Shown here one piece after another: positions 1-9,062 of a DNA stretch of 21,619 nt (the first letter of the stretch is position 1; every line of letters begins with the position of its first letter). The position numbers were made by a program, and so were the translations under genes. The notes beneath the pieces are model-generated. The model made no database searches. It had not been told where the DNA came from and was given only the letters and a program-made list of their open reading frames with translations. Source of the stretch: Cercozoa sp. M6MM (lineage: Eukaryota > Endomyxa: Ascetosporea); the NCBI GenBank assembly GCA_040357565.1, contig JBDODJ010000193.1. One strand, written 5' to 3'.

Positions 1-66
1 TTTTTTTTTTTTTTGTTGTGTCTTCTATTTTGCGCGTGTGTCACATCTTGTTTTTGCCTCCCACAG

Positions 67-714
67 GATTTAGGATGGCCAACCGGCGCGTTGGTTTCAC
101 AAGGCGTACATGCGGTACGCTTTCATGTGCCTGGTAAAGATCAGAGCTGATGTCAAATGCACCCCTGTTCAGGCCACTGCGGTGTTGCGTGACCATGCCG
201 AGCAGGAGGTGCTTTTTACTTTGTGCTCGGTTGTTACCGCATTGTTCAAGTTGTCCTTTGTCGAAACTGCGCAGGAAGTCCGTGAGTTTTTGGCGGAAAG
301 GTAAATTAACAGGATACTTTTTCAGGGTCGAATTGTTTGGTGAGGTTGTGTGGAGGGAATTCAATGTACACTTACTCACCCGTACAGGAGTTTTCAAATG
401 CACGTCTGCACTCTGGCTGTCAAGAGCGAGGCCGAGGTATCGTGAAACTTGAATGCACTCTCAAATGACAGTTTGATGGCACGTACTCCACCTGCTCCTG
501 CTTAGCTTGACAAATACGCCAACAAACTGCAAGAGAAGGGTCTGCACTTCCACCTTTGGGTACATGTATCTCCTTCAACCTTGAACAGGTGCATTTTGCT
601 TCGTGGGTACCGCAGACCGAACAGCCGGACAACATCAAGTCGGCCCTGGCTACGGTGCCGTACGCACGCTCGATCCTAAAGCCCTTGTTCAAAAAACTGC
701 GTCTTCTGGCATGA
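67..714 (+). CDS. PTRHD1: PTRHD1-like putative peptidyl-tRNA hydrolase (5' end outside window)
   Basis: Six exons join in phase: 67-114, 173-208, 275-300, 388-436, 506-559, 616-714 (TGA 712-714). An acceptor (CCACAG) ends at 66 behind a T-rich tract, so at least one coding exon lies upstream. The product runs DLGWPTGALVSQGVHA, ATAVLRDHAEQE, EVREFLAER, MHVCTLAVKSEAELDKYA, LHFHLWTEQPDNIKSALAT and ends FKKLRLLA. From memory this follows human PTRHD1 almost without gaps: WPAGALVAQACHA, then MLWLEQPENIA, ending KKFRLFK. The 21 residues between the HA motif and the next block match the human spacing exactly. The family belongs to the Pth2-like fold thought to release peptidyl-tRNA or act on related substrates; its true substrate is poorly known. 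The five introns are 56-87 nt. RWDD4 follows 123 bp downstream on the same strand. Confidence 0.85.
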
Positions 715-837
715 TTTTCGAGAATGTCGACCCAGATTCAACTTGAAACATGATACGAATTTCTTTGTATGTCAAGTTCCTGAAGCTAGATCTAGGCACA
801 GTGGCGGTAGTACAAGCAGCTTGACACCTGTGCGGTC

Positions 838-2067
838 ATGCAGGAGCAGCAAGACGAGCTGGACGCTCTTCAGGTATTATCGGAACAGAATGATGGGCAC
901 AAATGATAATTATGCCTCGTCTTGTGCAGTACAGTTTTGAGGAAGACGACATTGAATGGCATTCAACCGAACCAGGCAGTGGTGAAGCTGTTGCTTTCAC
1001 TGTCGCTATCCACGGCACTCCACAGGATGATGGTACTGTACAGATAGGCCAAGTGTCAGCGCGGACATGTGATTGTAAAAAATGGACAGGTGTGCTGCGA
1101 GACATCAAATTGCGCTTCGAGTGGCCAGAGAGTTACCCATCGACAGAGCCAGTGTGCAAGTTGGGTATTCTTTGAGTTCGGTCAAGCTGAACTCAGGCTG
1201 GTGTTTTTGCGAACTTCATTTCGTTTGTGCAGAAGGCGACCTGAACTACATTCATCCCGACGATCGCGCGCGAATTCTTCAAACGGCGTCAGAAACAGCG
1301 CAAATTTCGCTTGGAGACGTTTGTTTCGCTTTTTCTGCGATGATCGTTTGTTCGGTCTTTTTTTTGGGTTGAGTTTTGTGTGTTTCCCAGTGGCAGACAC
1401 TCGGAATTGTCGATGCTGTGAGGGACCTGCTGGATGATATCACGTTCCGCAAGTAGATTCCCTTTTCGTTTGTCTCTTTGCATCGACTATTATCTTTGGT
1501 GTGGTCTGCAGGGATGCCGGGTCGCTTTGGGATGCCATCGATAAGGAATGAGCTGTGCTTTCTGGGATGTCTATCAAAGAGTCTGACGTGCCCTAATGCT
1601 GTTGCAGAGTGAACTCGAAGCCAATGCCACCAGTGCGCCGACAACGCCAACTTCAGCCAACTCAAATGACGCCGCTGCCGACAAATTCGACATGCGCGGC
1701 CTGTCCAAGGTGCTATCTTGTTTTTTCTTTCTGTGTGTTTTGCAAAATGCGAGAAGTATTGCACAGAGACAAAAGCGAGTGGCCTGGAACCGACTGCGAG
1801 GCGACGGAACACTGCCGCGTGGTCACGACTGGTCTGTTTTCTGCCTCTTCACAACTCAAACATGAATTCTACGTGTCGTGTCATGTGTCTGTCGCACAGG
1901 GTTGACGTGGTGGCCCACTTGTCGCGTGTGCCTGCCGATAAACAGGTGACACCAGTCTCCTTACTGTTTTAGGTGCATGTCGTATCATCTACTGTGCCCT
2001 GCAGGTCTCCAAAAACCGCGGCCAAAAACCGCCGTCCTACGCCCTCAAGAAGACGAAAAGAAAATAA
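838..2067 (+). CDS. RWDD4: RWDD4-like RWD-domain protein
   Basis: Nine exons give 211 residues (human RWDD4 is about 188): 838-873, 930-1032, 1090-1164, 1233-1318, 1391-1452, 1610-1709, 1767-1831, 1900-1945, 2005-2067 (TAA 2065-2067). The start is the ATG of MQEQQDELDALQ, the usual opening of RWD proteins. The RWD fold follows, with DIKLRFEWPESYPSTEPVC (conserved YPxxxP turn) and the later SLGDWQTLGIVDAVRDLL helix. The decisive match is the C-terminus: LSKRQKRVAWNRLRGDGTLP plus RGHDWVDVVAHLS against human [20 protein letters not shown] plus RGWNWVDVVKHLS. RWD domains are protein-interaction modules related to E2 enzymes but lack the catalytic Cys; the role of RWDD4 is not established. The 1319-1390 and 1453-1609 introns are the least certain; 1512-1550 could hide another short exon. 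An AATAAA overlaps the stop codon. Confidence 0.85.
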
Positions 2068-2068
2068 A
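2063..2068 (+). promoter_or_regulatory. AATAAA overlapping the RWDD4 stop codon
   Basis: AATAAA spans the TAA stop at 2065-2067. A second AATAAA lies at 2233-2238, about 165 nt downstream, and is the more natural poly(A) signal. Whether this organism uses AATAAA is unknown. Confidence 0.35.
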
Positions 2069-3417
2069 ACTAAATAGCTTGTTATGGCACAACGTTTCTC
2101 AACCAGTCAAGTTGTCATCCGATCTGACTACTCGTCAGCGCAGACGATCAAATCTAAATCAGTACTGGTTAATAGTGAAGGATTTTGTTACTGCGGCACA
2201 ATGGCCCAATCAGTAAGGGAAAGGAGAGACTAAATAAATCATTCAATTAGATAAGTCGTCACTCAGTTGAGTCAACGTTAGAACTGTAGGTGAAATACCC
2301 CTACTGGGTCTCGAAGTGATCCACTGGATCTCGACCAAAGGAAGACGTCCTTGGTCGTAACAATGCGTTTATGAAAGAAAAACTCCGCCTGTGAACACAC
2401 GACGAAGTGAGTGGAATGGAAACCAGCCAATGAGCCAACTGACCAGGCTGAAGCCGTGACGGAGCTTTCTGCTTCTCTGCAAGGACTCTGTCCAGGCAAG
2501 ATCTACAGCAACAGCAATCCACTGAGTCAGTAGTTAGGTCTCAGAGCAAGGTACCAAGCCAAAACACTCTTAAACTTCTTCCTTTCTCAAACTTGCTTGA
2601 GACATAGGTTATTGACCTCCACGCGGACGGGTCAGAGCAATGATTACTGAAAATGTGCAGTAACAATTTGTTTTGCTAGGTATCCCCTGCATTACATCCT
2701 GAGGCTTTTACCTCAAGCTTTCTACGGCTTGCGCACTTTGGCTGCAGTGAGTGCTTGGGCTTTTTTCAATTGCCAAGTCTTCAATACCTTAATTACTGGT
2801 TCCCATCCATAACAAGCTCGCCGGAACTTGCCTGGAGTATCGATGCAATATTCAAGTGGCTACAGCGGAAATGGTTTGCAAAAACAAAACTTGGGGAAAA
2901 ATGAAACTTTAGCGTCACTGTTTAAATGCATGGATGTGCTTAAGCTGTCGAAATTAGAGTGCACTCGTGGTGAATGCTCGTCGAATTGCGGTCAAGCGAA
3001 CCTACTGTCAAGTGCCTCGAATGATCGTTTTTTGCCAAGTGAAAACAAACTTGTTCGTCTGTGCCGCGCACTTGTCTCGAGCTGTCCCACGAGCTGTGTG
3101 ATAATTAGTGCAAGTTTTGGGCACCTCTAGAGGCCTAACCTTGCATCATGTAGCTGGTCGGGTCGTTTCTCCAAAACCTGGGCTAACTTCACTGGGCGTT
3201 CCGTGGCCGTCCGAGACCACGTGTGGATACACTGGCAGCGTTCCTGGCCTGTGAGGCGTCATTTCCAGTCCAAAATACTCCATAATACGCCAAAAACATT
3301 CAAAAAAATGTGTGCTGGGCTCCTAAGATTGCACTGATACTCGAGCACGAGTGAGTTTACACGCGCCTTTAGAACGACCTGACCGAGCTTAGAACGGTTT
3401 TCGCAGACTGAAAAACC
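2068..3417. other. Long stretch with no convincing gene
   Basis: About 1,350 bp. It holds a candidate AATAAA at 2233-2238 and should include the promoter of the gene starting at 3418. Open frames exist (95 residues from ATG 2843 to 3130 on +; 73 residues at 2301-2522 on -). They are Ser/Cys-rich, lack recognisable motifs, show no good flanking splice sites and resemble no known domain. The sequence is more AT-rich than the flanking exons. I see no terminal inverted repeats, tRNA or transposase remnant. An unannotated non-coding RNA or a lineage-specific gene cannot be excluded. Confidence 0.5.
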
Positions 3418-4161
3418 ATGGTGAGTTTTGTCTTGACCGTGTGGTTGCGTTAACTTTGTCCTTGACAGATGGAGACGCTGCAGCGTCTGTGGCAGCGCCT
3501 GCTGCGCGCGTTTGTTCCGTGCTGCGCCGACGTCGTCGTTGGCGCCTCGGCGGACTACGACTGCGACCTGATCGTGCCGCTGGCGCAGCGTGGCGCGCAG
3601 GTGCAGTGCGAGATCGACAGCATTCCCGTCGAACTCGAGCTTTTCGTCCAGCAAGACGACGTTGAACCTGTTGAAAAAGTGAAAGAAGAAGAAGTGAAAG
3701 AAGAAGATGAGGAAGTGAAAGAGGAAGACGTGAAAGAAGAAGAAGAAGAAAAAGTGAAAGGAGTAAGAGAAGTAGTGGAAGAAGAAGACTTGAAAGAGGA
3801 AGAGGAACAAGAGGAAACCACGGAGCAGGTGCAACACTGTCTGCAGTACAGAGTATCGACTCCGTCTATCTGTGTTCATTTCCTTGTTGTAGGTGCTCAT
3901 GTCGACTTTCACGGCCGTTGTTGACGGTCGTGAAATCACACTGTACTACAACGCCGAGACCATCGAAGCACTTAATGAGTTGTACCATCATTTGCTCCTC
4001 AGCTATCTCTTGTGATCCGACTGTTGACTCTGCTGTGCAGCCTACGCGTTGAAATCCAACGCATCAAGGTCGAGAACCTGTGGCGTTCATTGCATCGATG
4101 GCAGCGCGAGCACCACTGGAACGCCGTCGTGTTCGAGTCTGTCAAGTTTGTCGACTTCTGA
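3418..4161 (+). CDS. Unrecognised small protein with Lys/Glu repeat tract
   Basis: Four exons in phase: 3418-3420 (ATG only), 3469-3828, 3893-3978, 4041-4161 (TGA 4159-4161), giving 189 residues. The first exon is just ATG followed by a strong GTGAG donor. The acceptor TTGACAG is followed by a second ATG, so translation could also start at 3469 if that intron lies in the 5' UTR. The N-terminal 60 residues are ordered-looking (METLQRLWQRLL, ADYDCDLIVPLAQRGAQVQC). A tract of about 55 residues follows, made almost only of E, K, V and D (repeats of VKEEE/VKEED), encoded by GAAGAAGTGAAAGAA-like units. The C-terminal block contains VVDGREITLYYNAETIEAL, LRVEIQRIKVENLWRSL and HHWNAVVFESVKFVDF, and is compositionally normal. 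I do not recognise the family. It is tail-to-tail with the cyclase-fold gene, whose stop is at 4430. Confidence 0.75.
3677..3815 (+). repeat. Purine-rich coding repeat (Lys/Glu)
   Basis: Imperfect tandem units near GAAGAAGTGAAAGAA of variable length, almost pure purine on the + strand. They encode the VKEEE/VKEED tract of the unrecognised gene. The tract is open in several frames, which produces spurious Ser- and Phe-rich frames on the opposite strand. Confidence 0.8.
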
Positions 4162-4429
4162 GCCGTCCGTCATGTCGACCAACTTCCTTAAAAATGAAAT
4201 ACTGTATGTATAGAGTCAATTAACTGCACTGTACGTCATGCATAACTGTCAGTCCATTTAAGCTCAACTCAAGTCGGCAAACAGACGTCAGTGCCGTCGA
4301 GTCTCTGTCTTCTACGCGCTGCTTTTACCGTCCATGTCAGTTGAGCCGTTAATTGGCGATGGTGGATGTTGATCACTCGAAACGTTGGGTCGATCGGACA
4401 TGACATTGACACGAACGTGTCTGCTGAGG
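4162..4429. other. Tail-to-tail intergenic region
   Basis: 268 bp between two stop codons facing each other. It must hold both 3' UTRs. I see no AATAAA on either strand. An alternative frame on the minus strand (4635-4312) is hydrophobic near its start, but the frame continuous with the cyclase domain ends at 4430 without needing another intron. Confidence 0.5.
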
Positions 4430-6127
4430 CTAACGTCGCTGTGGCCAGATGTCGCAGTGACGGCGCTCCGTGCCACCGAGGAACGTGGCGTTCCGGTGAG
4501 ATTTGTCGCTGCGTCGGAGGGACGCTCTTGGTAAAAGTGCGCGATGTCTGTCACATACAGAAATGACGCAGCGACAAGAGAATACGAGAAGAATACCAAA
4601 GAGTGCGGCAGTGCCAACTGACGTGTGATGTGCACGAGTGCACTCGACGTCCTTCCTGAGCATCTCTTTCAACATCGCTTTCGTCTCACGCTCAAAGCGA
4701 ACTGGATCGCGCGCATTCTCGACGCAGAAAACCTTCATGGCGTGCGCTTGGGTACCGAGTGCAACCTCTCGAAACCTGCACATTTGCTTCACCTCTGGAG
4801 TGAGTGACTGCTCGGTCACTAGCAGGTCTGAGTCTGAACTAGCTGTCTCGCATAACGCCTGCACACAGCAACGCACATGGGAAACTCGAGTAAACTGGTG
4901 TGTTCATTGCGGCTATCTCTACACTTTACCTGTGCTAACCGAGGAGCTTCTCCGAAAACAGAGTACTTCATGACGCGGCCACAACGACCGCCGACGTTTC
5001 CAACACTCGAGGCGGCAGTATGCACACCGATGCTGACTGCAGAGGTCGTCGCTTCGGCTGACAGATGTGTCCTCTCGTGCAACAGGTGATCGAACAGAAC
5101 CTCACTTGGCTTGACAGACGTGGAGTTCTTGTGGACTAGGTGAGGTAGCAGAAACGCCTCGGCGATCAGTACGATGCGAAGTGCTGCAGTTACTGCTTTT
5201 TCTTCGTGCCTCTTGAGTGAGTCGGGTGCACTGCACAATGCATGTACATAGAGTAGTCCTCGTATCTACAGTACAAGGTGCATGACGACGTGTTTTCGTT
5301 CCAACCCACTTAAACATGATCGAGAAGTGCGACTCAAAGAGTTCGATAAGGCAGCCTCCTGTTTAAATCGGTTTTTAGTAAAATTTGTAGCGGAGAAAAT
5401 AAGAAAAAGAGCGACCTGTCGACTGGGCGACCGTACTAACCAGGAGCATGAGTTCACAGTGTGCGTCAGCAAGTTGGCTCGACGGTATGCTGTCGTAGTA
5501 CGACATCTAAAAGCGAGGTTTTCTAACGGGAGAGCAGCGGATGCAGATGGCATTTTGCACCTTTCCGTGCAGGACTGTGACGTATCGCTCAACAGTTCCA
5601 GGTCTTGCTTCTCCATCAGTCTGAACGCAAAAGAAATAGAACTTGACGAAACTGAACACACACAGAGGACTAGAAGGTACCAGGATCAAGCGTCGCACCA
5701 CTTGCGGAGGAACGTAGCGGGAAAATGAGCCTGTGCGTGCATACTGAAAGTTGAGCTTTCATTACCAGTTAACCAGAAAGTAAAGCTGCTAACCTAGCGC
5801 ATTCGTAGCTTTCCATACGGACTCACTGATTGCAGCCAGTTCGTAAACGGTCGAAGAGAAGTCGTCCAGTGTCTTTCCTACCCAGGAAGAGCAGAACTGC
5901 GGCAGTGCTGACTGAGGTGGAAAACACTCGCAAACACACCTGACTGCTCAAATTTTCCATTCATGATGCAGTCGAAGATTTCCACAAGCTTTTCGAGAGG
6001 CAGCGCTGCTCGAAAAAGCGACACATAAAAGTTGAATACACAAGCACATACTCTATTTTAGTTGAGGGACGAAGCACCTATCTCATCGCCCAGCACCTAG
6101 GAACGAAAGGGGACTGAATAATGTGCG

Positions 6128-6176
<49 letters not shown>

Positions 6177-6186
6177 NNNNNNNNNN

Positions 6187-6234
<48 letters not shown>

Positions 6235-8711
6235 AACCTTCGCGTCATGTCCCCAAATAATGGACGAAACGGCGAGAACCACCGAGACAAAGCTGTCACG
6301 TCATGACATATACACGCACACACATTTCTTAGTCAGTATACCAAACCGTCATGATACTCATGAGTGCTTCGTGCTTGGCATCCGATCGCGAGTTGAAGAT
6401 GGCGACAGCGTCGGCTTCGTCGAGGTCTACAGTGTTCGGTGGAACCGCTATCGTAATCTTTTCCGTACGTCGGAGTTGATCTCGCGGCAGGTCTAAGGAG
6501 ACAATGTCTCCAACTCGAAGATACATCAGCGGAAGCTCATTGAGCAAGAAGTCTTCCTGCGGCACTCAAACGGAATCATTAAAATGCGTTCAAGTTGACA
6601 CTGTTTAAACTACATAAAGCTCGTCGTAGAAGGGAGTGCCAACTGCTCCGTGCAACGACGTCAATTGCGCCTCAATCAGCGTCGACGCGTCTGTCGTGCC
6701 GCTCGCCTCCAGGAATGGCAGTGTAAACAGCACCACAAGCAACACTACAATCACTCTGGCACAAGCACAATAGCGTGTATTTAAGTTGGTATCCAACGGG
6801 TTTTAAGGTACTTTGCGGTGATCTGGTGAGCAATTTTCTGCGAGATGTCGGCTGCGTGCTGCATGTGCAAGACTCCGGGGAACGAAGTCAGTTGAAGGAT
6901 TATAACGAGGCTAGTACCTTTTCATCTCGAATGACACGGTGATTCTCTTCGTCATTCTCAGAACTCATGTTGCGCATGCGAATGAATCGACTCAAACGCA
7001 CAAGTCGTGTTAGTTTAACGAGACGTCCAAGTCGTGTGCCTGCGGGGTGGGGGGGGGGTGAAAAGAGTAAACCAGCGAAGAAAAACAAAACGAAGAGCAA
7101 AGAAATGTTATAATTATTGGGGAGGTCAGATAAGTTGAAAGAGTATGCGGGCGAAGATGATGAGTTAAGGAGAAAGGGAAGTAAATGGGACGGATTTAAT
7201 AGGTGTATAGAATAACAGGGGGCAATGGGCTATAGGATAAAAAAGAGGTGCAGGACATGAGGAAGAGAAAGGGTTTAAAGCTGAGAGAACCTGCCCGCGC
7301 TGCTCTTCCTGTATTTAGTCAGTCAGAGAAAACAGAAACACCAAACTGAATTGCAAGCTGAAAAGGAAGAACACCTGCGCGTGCCAAGCTCAGCGAGCTG
7401 CCAAACAGCGCGGTAGTGAGAACTCCGACGTCAGCCAACAGCGACAGCGTTGCCAGAGTATCGAGCCAGAAGAATGTTCCCCAGCGATAGTTCTCCGTCG
7501 CGAGAGACAACATGTAAATTTCAAAACCCATGACAGCGAAGACAGCAAGAGTGATAACGTCCAGGTAGATATCGGCACTCGAATCAAAGCTCAACAGGAA
7601 CACATCGCTTCCAAAGAGCGCAAAGAAAGTCGCCAGCACTGTGAGTATTTTAAACCAAGTCGTTGCCAGTAGCTTCTTTGCTTTGGGATGCGGCTCTTTC
7701 GCAGGCTCAATCTCCAACACACCAGCAGCGGTGCCGGTGTCGTACAAGGCCAGCGCTTTCGTTACTTCTGGACTTTCCACCAGGTCTGGGCTAGTCAGAC
7801 CTTTTCGGAAGGCGTCTGTTCCCAGACAACGTCAATCAACAATAAACTTTAATGAGGGATGCAGTTTTTGGCGTTGACCCAAAAGCCAACTTGCCAAAAA
7901 CCGAATTACAATCTTTATCAAAAGTTCAGTTGTACCACGACGCTTTTTTCGAAATTCGGTCAGAGCAAAGAACTCGGAGGGGTCCCTCTCGCCAAGCACG
8001 TTGGACATGGCAAAGGAAATCCGACGGGCAAAGTGCTTTAGAGTACTCGCACTCCTACCAAGACCAGATCGTGCTTGAGCCAGCGGTGTCGGACGACGGG
8101 GACGGTGAACAGTCGCCTTTCGCTCAAGTTGAAGACTGCGTAAGCTCGAAAGTGAAGAGTCGCGAAACAGAAGTTGCTTCGGATCCACTGCGGAACCCAG
8201 GAAACGTATCTTTTGTGACAGTCCTGATAAATATACGCACTTCCGCTGGGTATAAGTAATATTGTAAATTACTCCCAGCTTCGCAAGCACGCTCGAGTTT
8301 TTGAACAGCACGATGCCTTGACAGTGGCATGCTTCGATGTCTCACAGCAGAACGACGCGATTCCATGGAAGAACTAAAACGGGTAGAGCCAGGCCTGCCT
8401 TTCGAATGAATGTCGAGAGTCTCAAGCACATTCCGCAACTCGCGTGCACCAGGTTGTTTTACAATCTCGACCGCTTGGGATTCAACCACTTGATTTTGAG
8501 GAGCCAAACTTAACTTGCCGGTGACGTTCGACGCTGACGAGGATGGAGAGGTATTTCCCGTGTATCGACGTCGAAGTTTATGATCGAACAGGTCCGGATT
8601 GCCTTCGAACTGAGGATCGAGACTCGATAAGCGTCTTGGAATTGCGCCAAGGTTATCCACCTTTATATGAATCCCTGCGGAACTTGCAGTCGATTTCTCA
8701 CTTCCAGACAT
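4430..8711 (-). CDS. Voltage-sensor domain fused to a degenerate class III nucleotidyl cyclase (probable pseudo-cyclase)
   Basis: Seventeen exons, all closing in phase, give 957 residues: 8711-8273, 8187-7936, 7815-7375, 7039-6918, 6851-6811, 6755-6614, 6556-6342, 6292-6238, 6096-6078, 6005-5940, 5907-5819, 5743-5681, 5620-5561, 5506-5416, 5358-5310, 5230-4930, 4858-4430. Order: Ser/Arg-rich cytosolic N-terminus (1-280); S1-S4 (about 285-398) with S4 ARAGTRLGRLVKLTRLVRLS continuing RFIR, seven basic residues at every third position; linker KLLTRSPQR; TM5 (433-448); extracellular segment; TM6 (about 551-563); helix ALPLEKLVEIFDCI; RYVPPQVVRRLI; cyclase fold (about 658-860); C-terminal hydrophobic helix (895-916). 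There is no channel selectivity filter. Cyclase landmarks YVTVL, FNAPDSLKRHEEKAV, IGVHTA, VGNVG and VMKYSVFGEA are clear. The catalytic residues are not: metal Asp to K668 and S708, transition-state Asn to R812, Arg to A816. Voltage-sensor/cyclase fusions are known in several protists. The weakest junction is 5940/5907 (32-nt intron; a 41-nt alternative exists). The start is inferred from the first in-frame ATG. Confidence 0.85.
6078..6096 (-). other. 19-nt micro-exon of the cyclase-fold gene
   Basis: It is flanked by TTCCTAG on the 5' side and GTGCTTCG on the 3' side (minus strand). It encodes VLGDEI plus one base. Without it, the TM6 exon ending DAK (6238) cannot join ALPLEKLVEIF (6005) in frame. 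With it, both junctions close and the spacing after TM6 fits the DA-x-LVL-x-PIE pattern I recall for related proteins. Confidence 0.55.
6130..6233. repeat. (TG)n / (CA)n microsatellite with assembly gap
   Basis: A pure TG run on the + strand (CA on the sense strand of the cyclase-fold gene), interrupted by ten N at 6177-6186, so the true length is unknown. It starts four bases after the donor of the TM6 exon and fills most of the 6097-6237 intron. Open frames running through it are artefacts. Confidence 0.95.
7040..7374 (-). other. Longest intron of the cyclase-fold gene, pyrimidine-rich
   Basis: A 335-nt intron splitting codon G378 between S3 and S4. On the sense strand it is C/T-rich throughout and ends in a run of ten C, then ACCCCGCAG. 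All other introns of this gene are roughly 32-140 nt. No open frame of interest inside. Confidence 0.75.
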
Positions 8712-9062
8712 TGTTAAGTCCTTGCTGGAAACAAAGGAACACCCGACAACCCACTGTTGGTATTTTCAGTTGACTCAACCCGGATCACAGAGTTATTCCG
8801 CGCGGATCTGGAATTCAAGCAAGCGACTGGTCAACACAATGCTATGTTTGCAGTCGAGGCTGGCGGGATGACACGAAAGAAACAGTCACGCTTCCCCCGA
8901 AAATAGCATCGCTTGGAAACTGCCAGAAACTGAAAGCTCGCACTCAGTTGTGTACTTGCATCATGTCGGTGGCTGAAAACTGCCAGTGAGTTAATTCACA
9001 CGTTTAATAAAATGTGCGCACGTACCGTTCTTAGCAAACATCGTAAGAAAACTTGGAAATCA
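8712..9062. promoter_or_regulatory. Intergenic region upstream of the cyclase-fold gene
   Basis: 351 bp between the glycosyltransferase stop (9063) and the next minus-strand start (8711). It must hold the promoter of the latter. It contains GAAACTGAAAGCT at 8926-8938 (as read on +) and related GAAACTG and GAAAACTG words nearby. The same 13-mer occurs 27 bp before the start codon at 17512. A TTTCCAG just upstream of the 8711 ATG could be the acceptor of a 5' UTR intron. Confidence 0.4.

Noticed and set aside
3259-3939. 226-residue minus-strand frame rich in Phe and Ser opposite the Lys/Glu tract
   Set aside because: It is the complement of a GAA-type repeat. The plus-strand frame has matching splice sites and normal composition at its ends, while this frame has neither.
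6078-6323. Frames reading CVCVCV or THTHTH through the microsatellite
   Set aside because: Artefacts of the TG repeat and the N gap; the region is intronic.
6811-6858. A frame reading DISQKIAHQITAK for the exon before TM5
   Set aside because: It looks helical but cannot join either neighbour in phase. Starting at 6851 gives KLLTRSPQRVIVV, which closes both junctions and fits the pre-TM5 motif.
4430-8711. Reading the cyclase-fold gene as a decaying pseudogene
   Set aside because: All 17 exons remain open, with consistent splice sites and intact scaffold motifs. Loss is confined to catalytic residues, which fits a pseudo-enzyme better.
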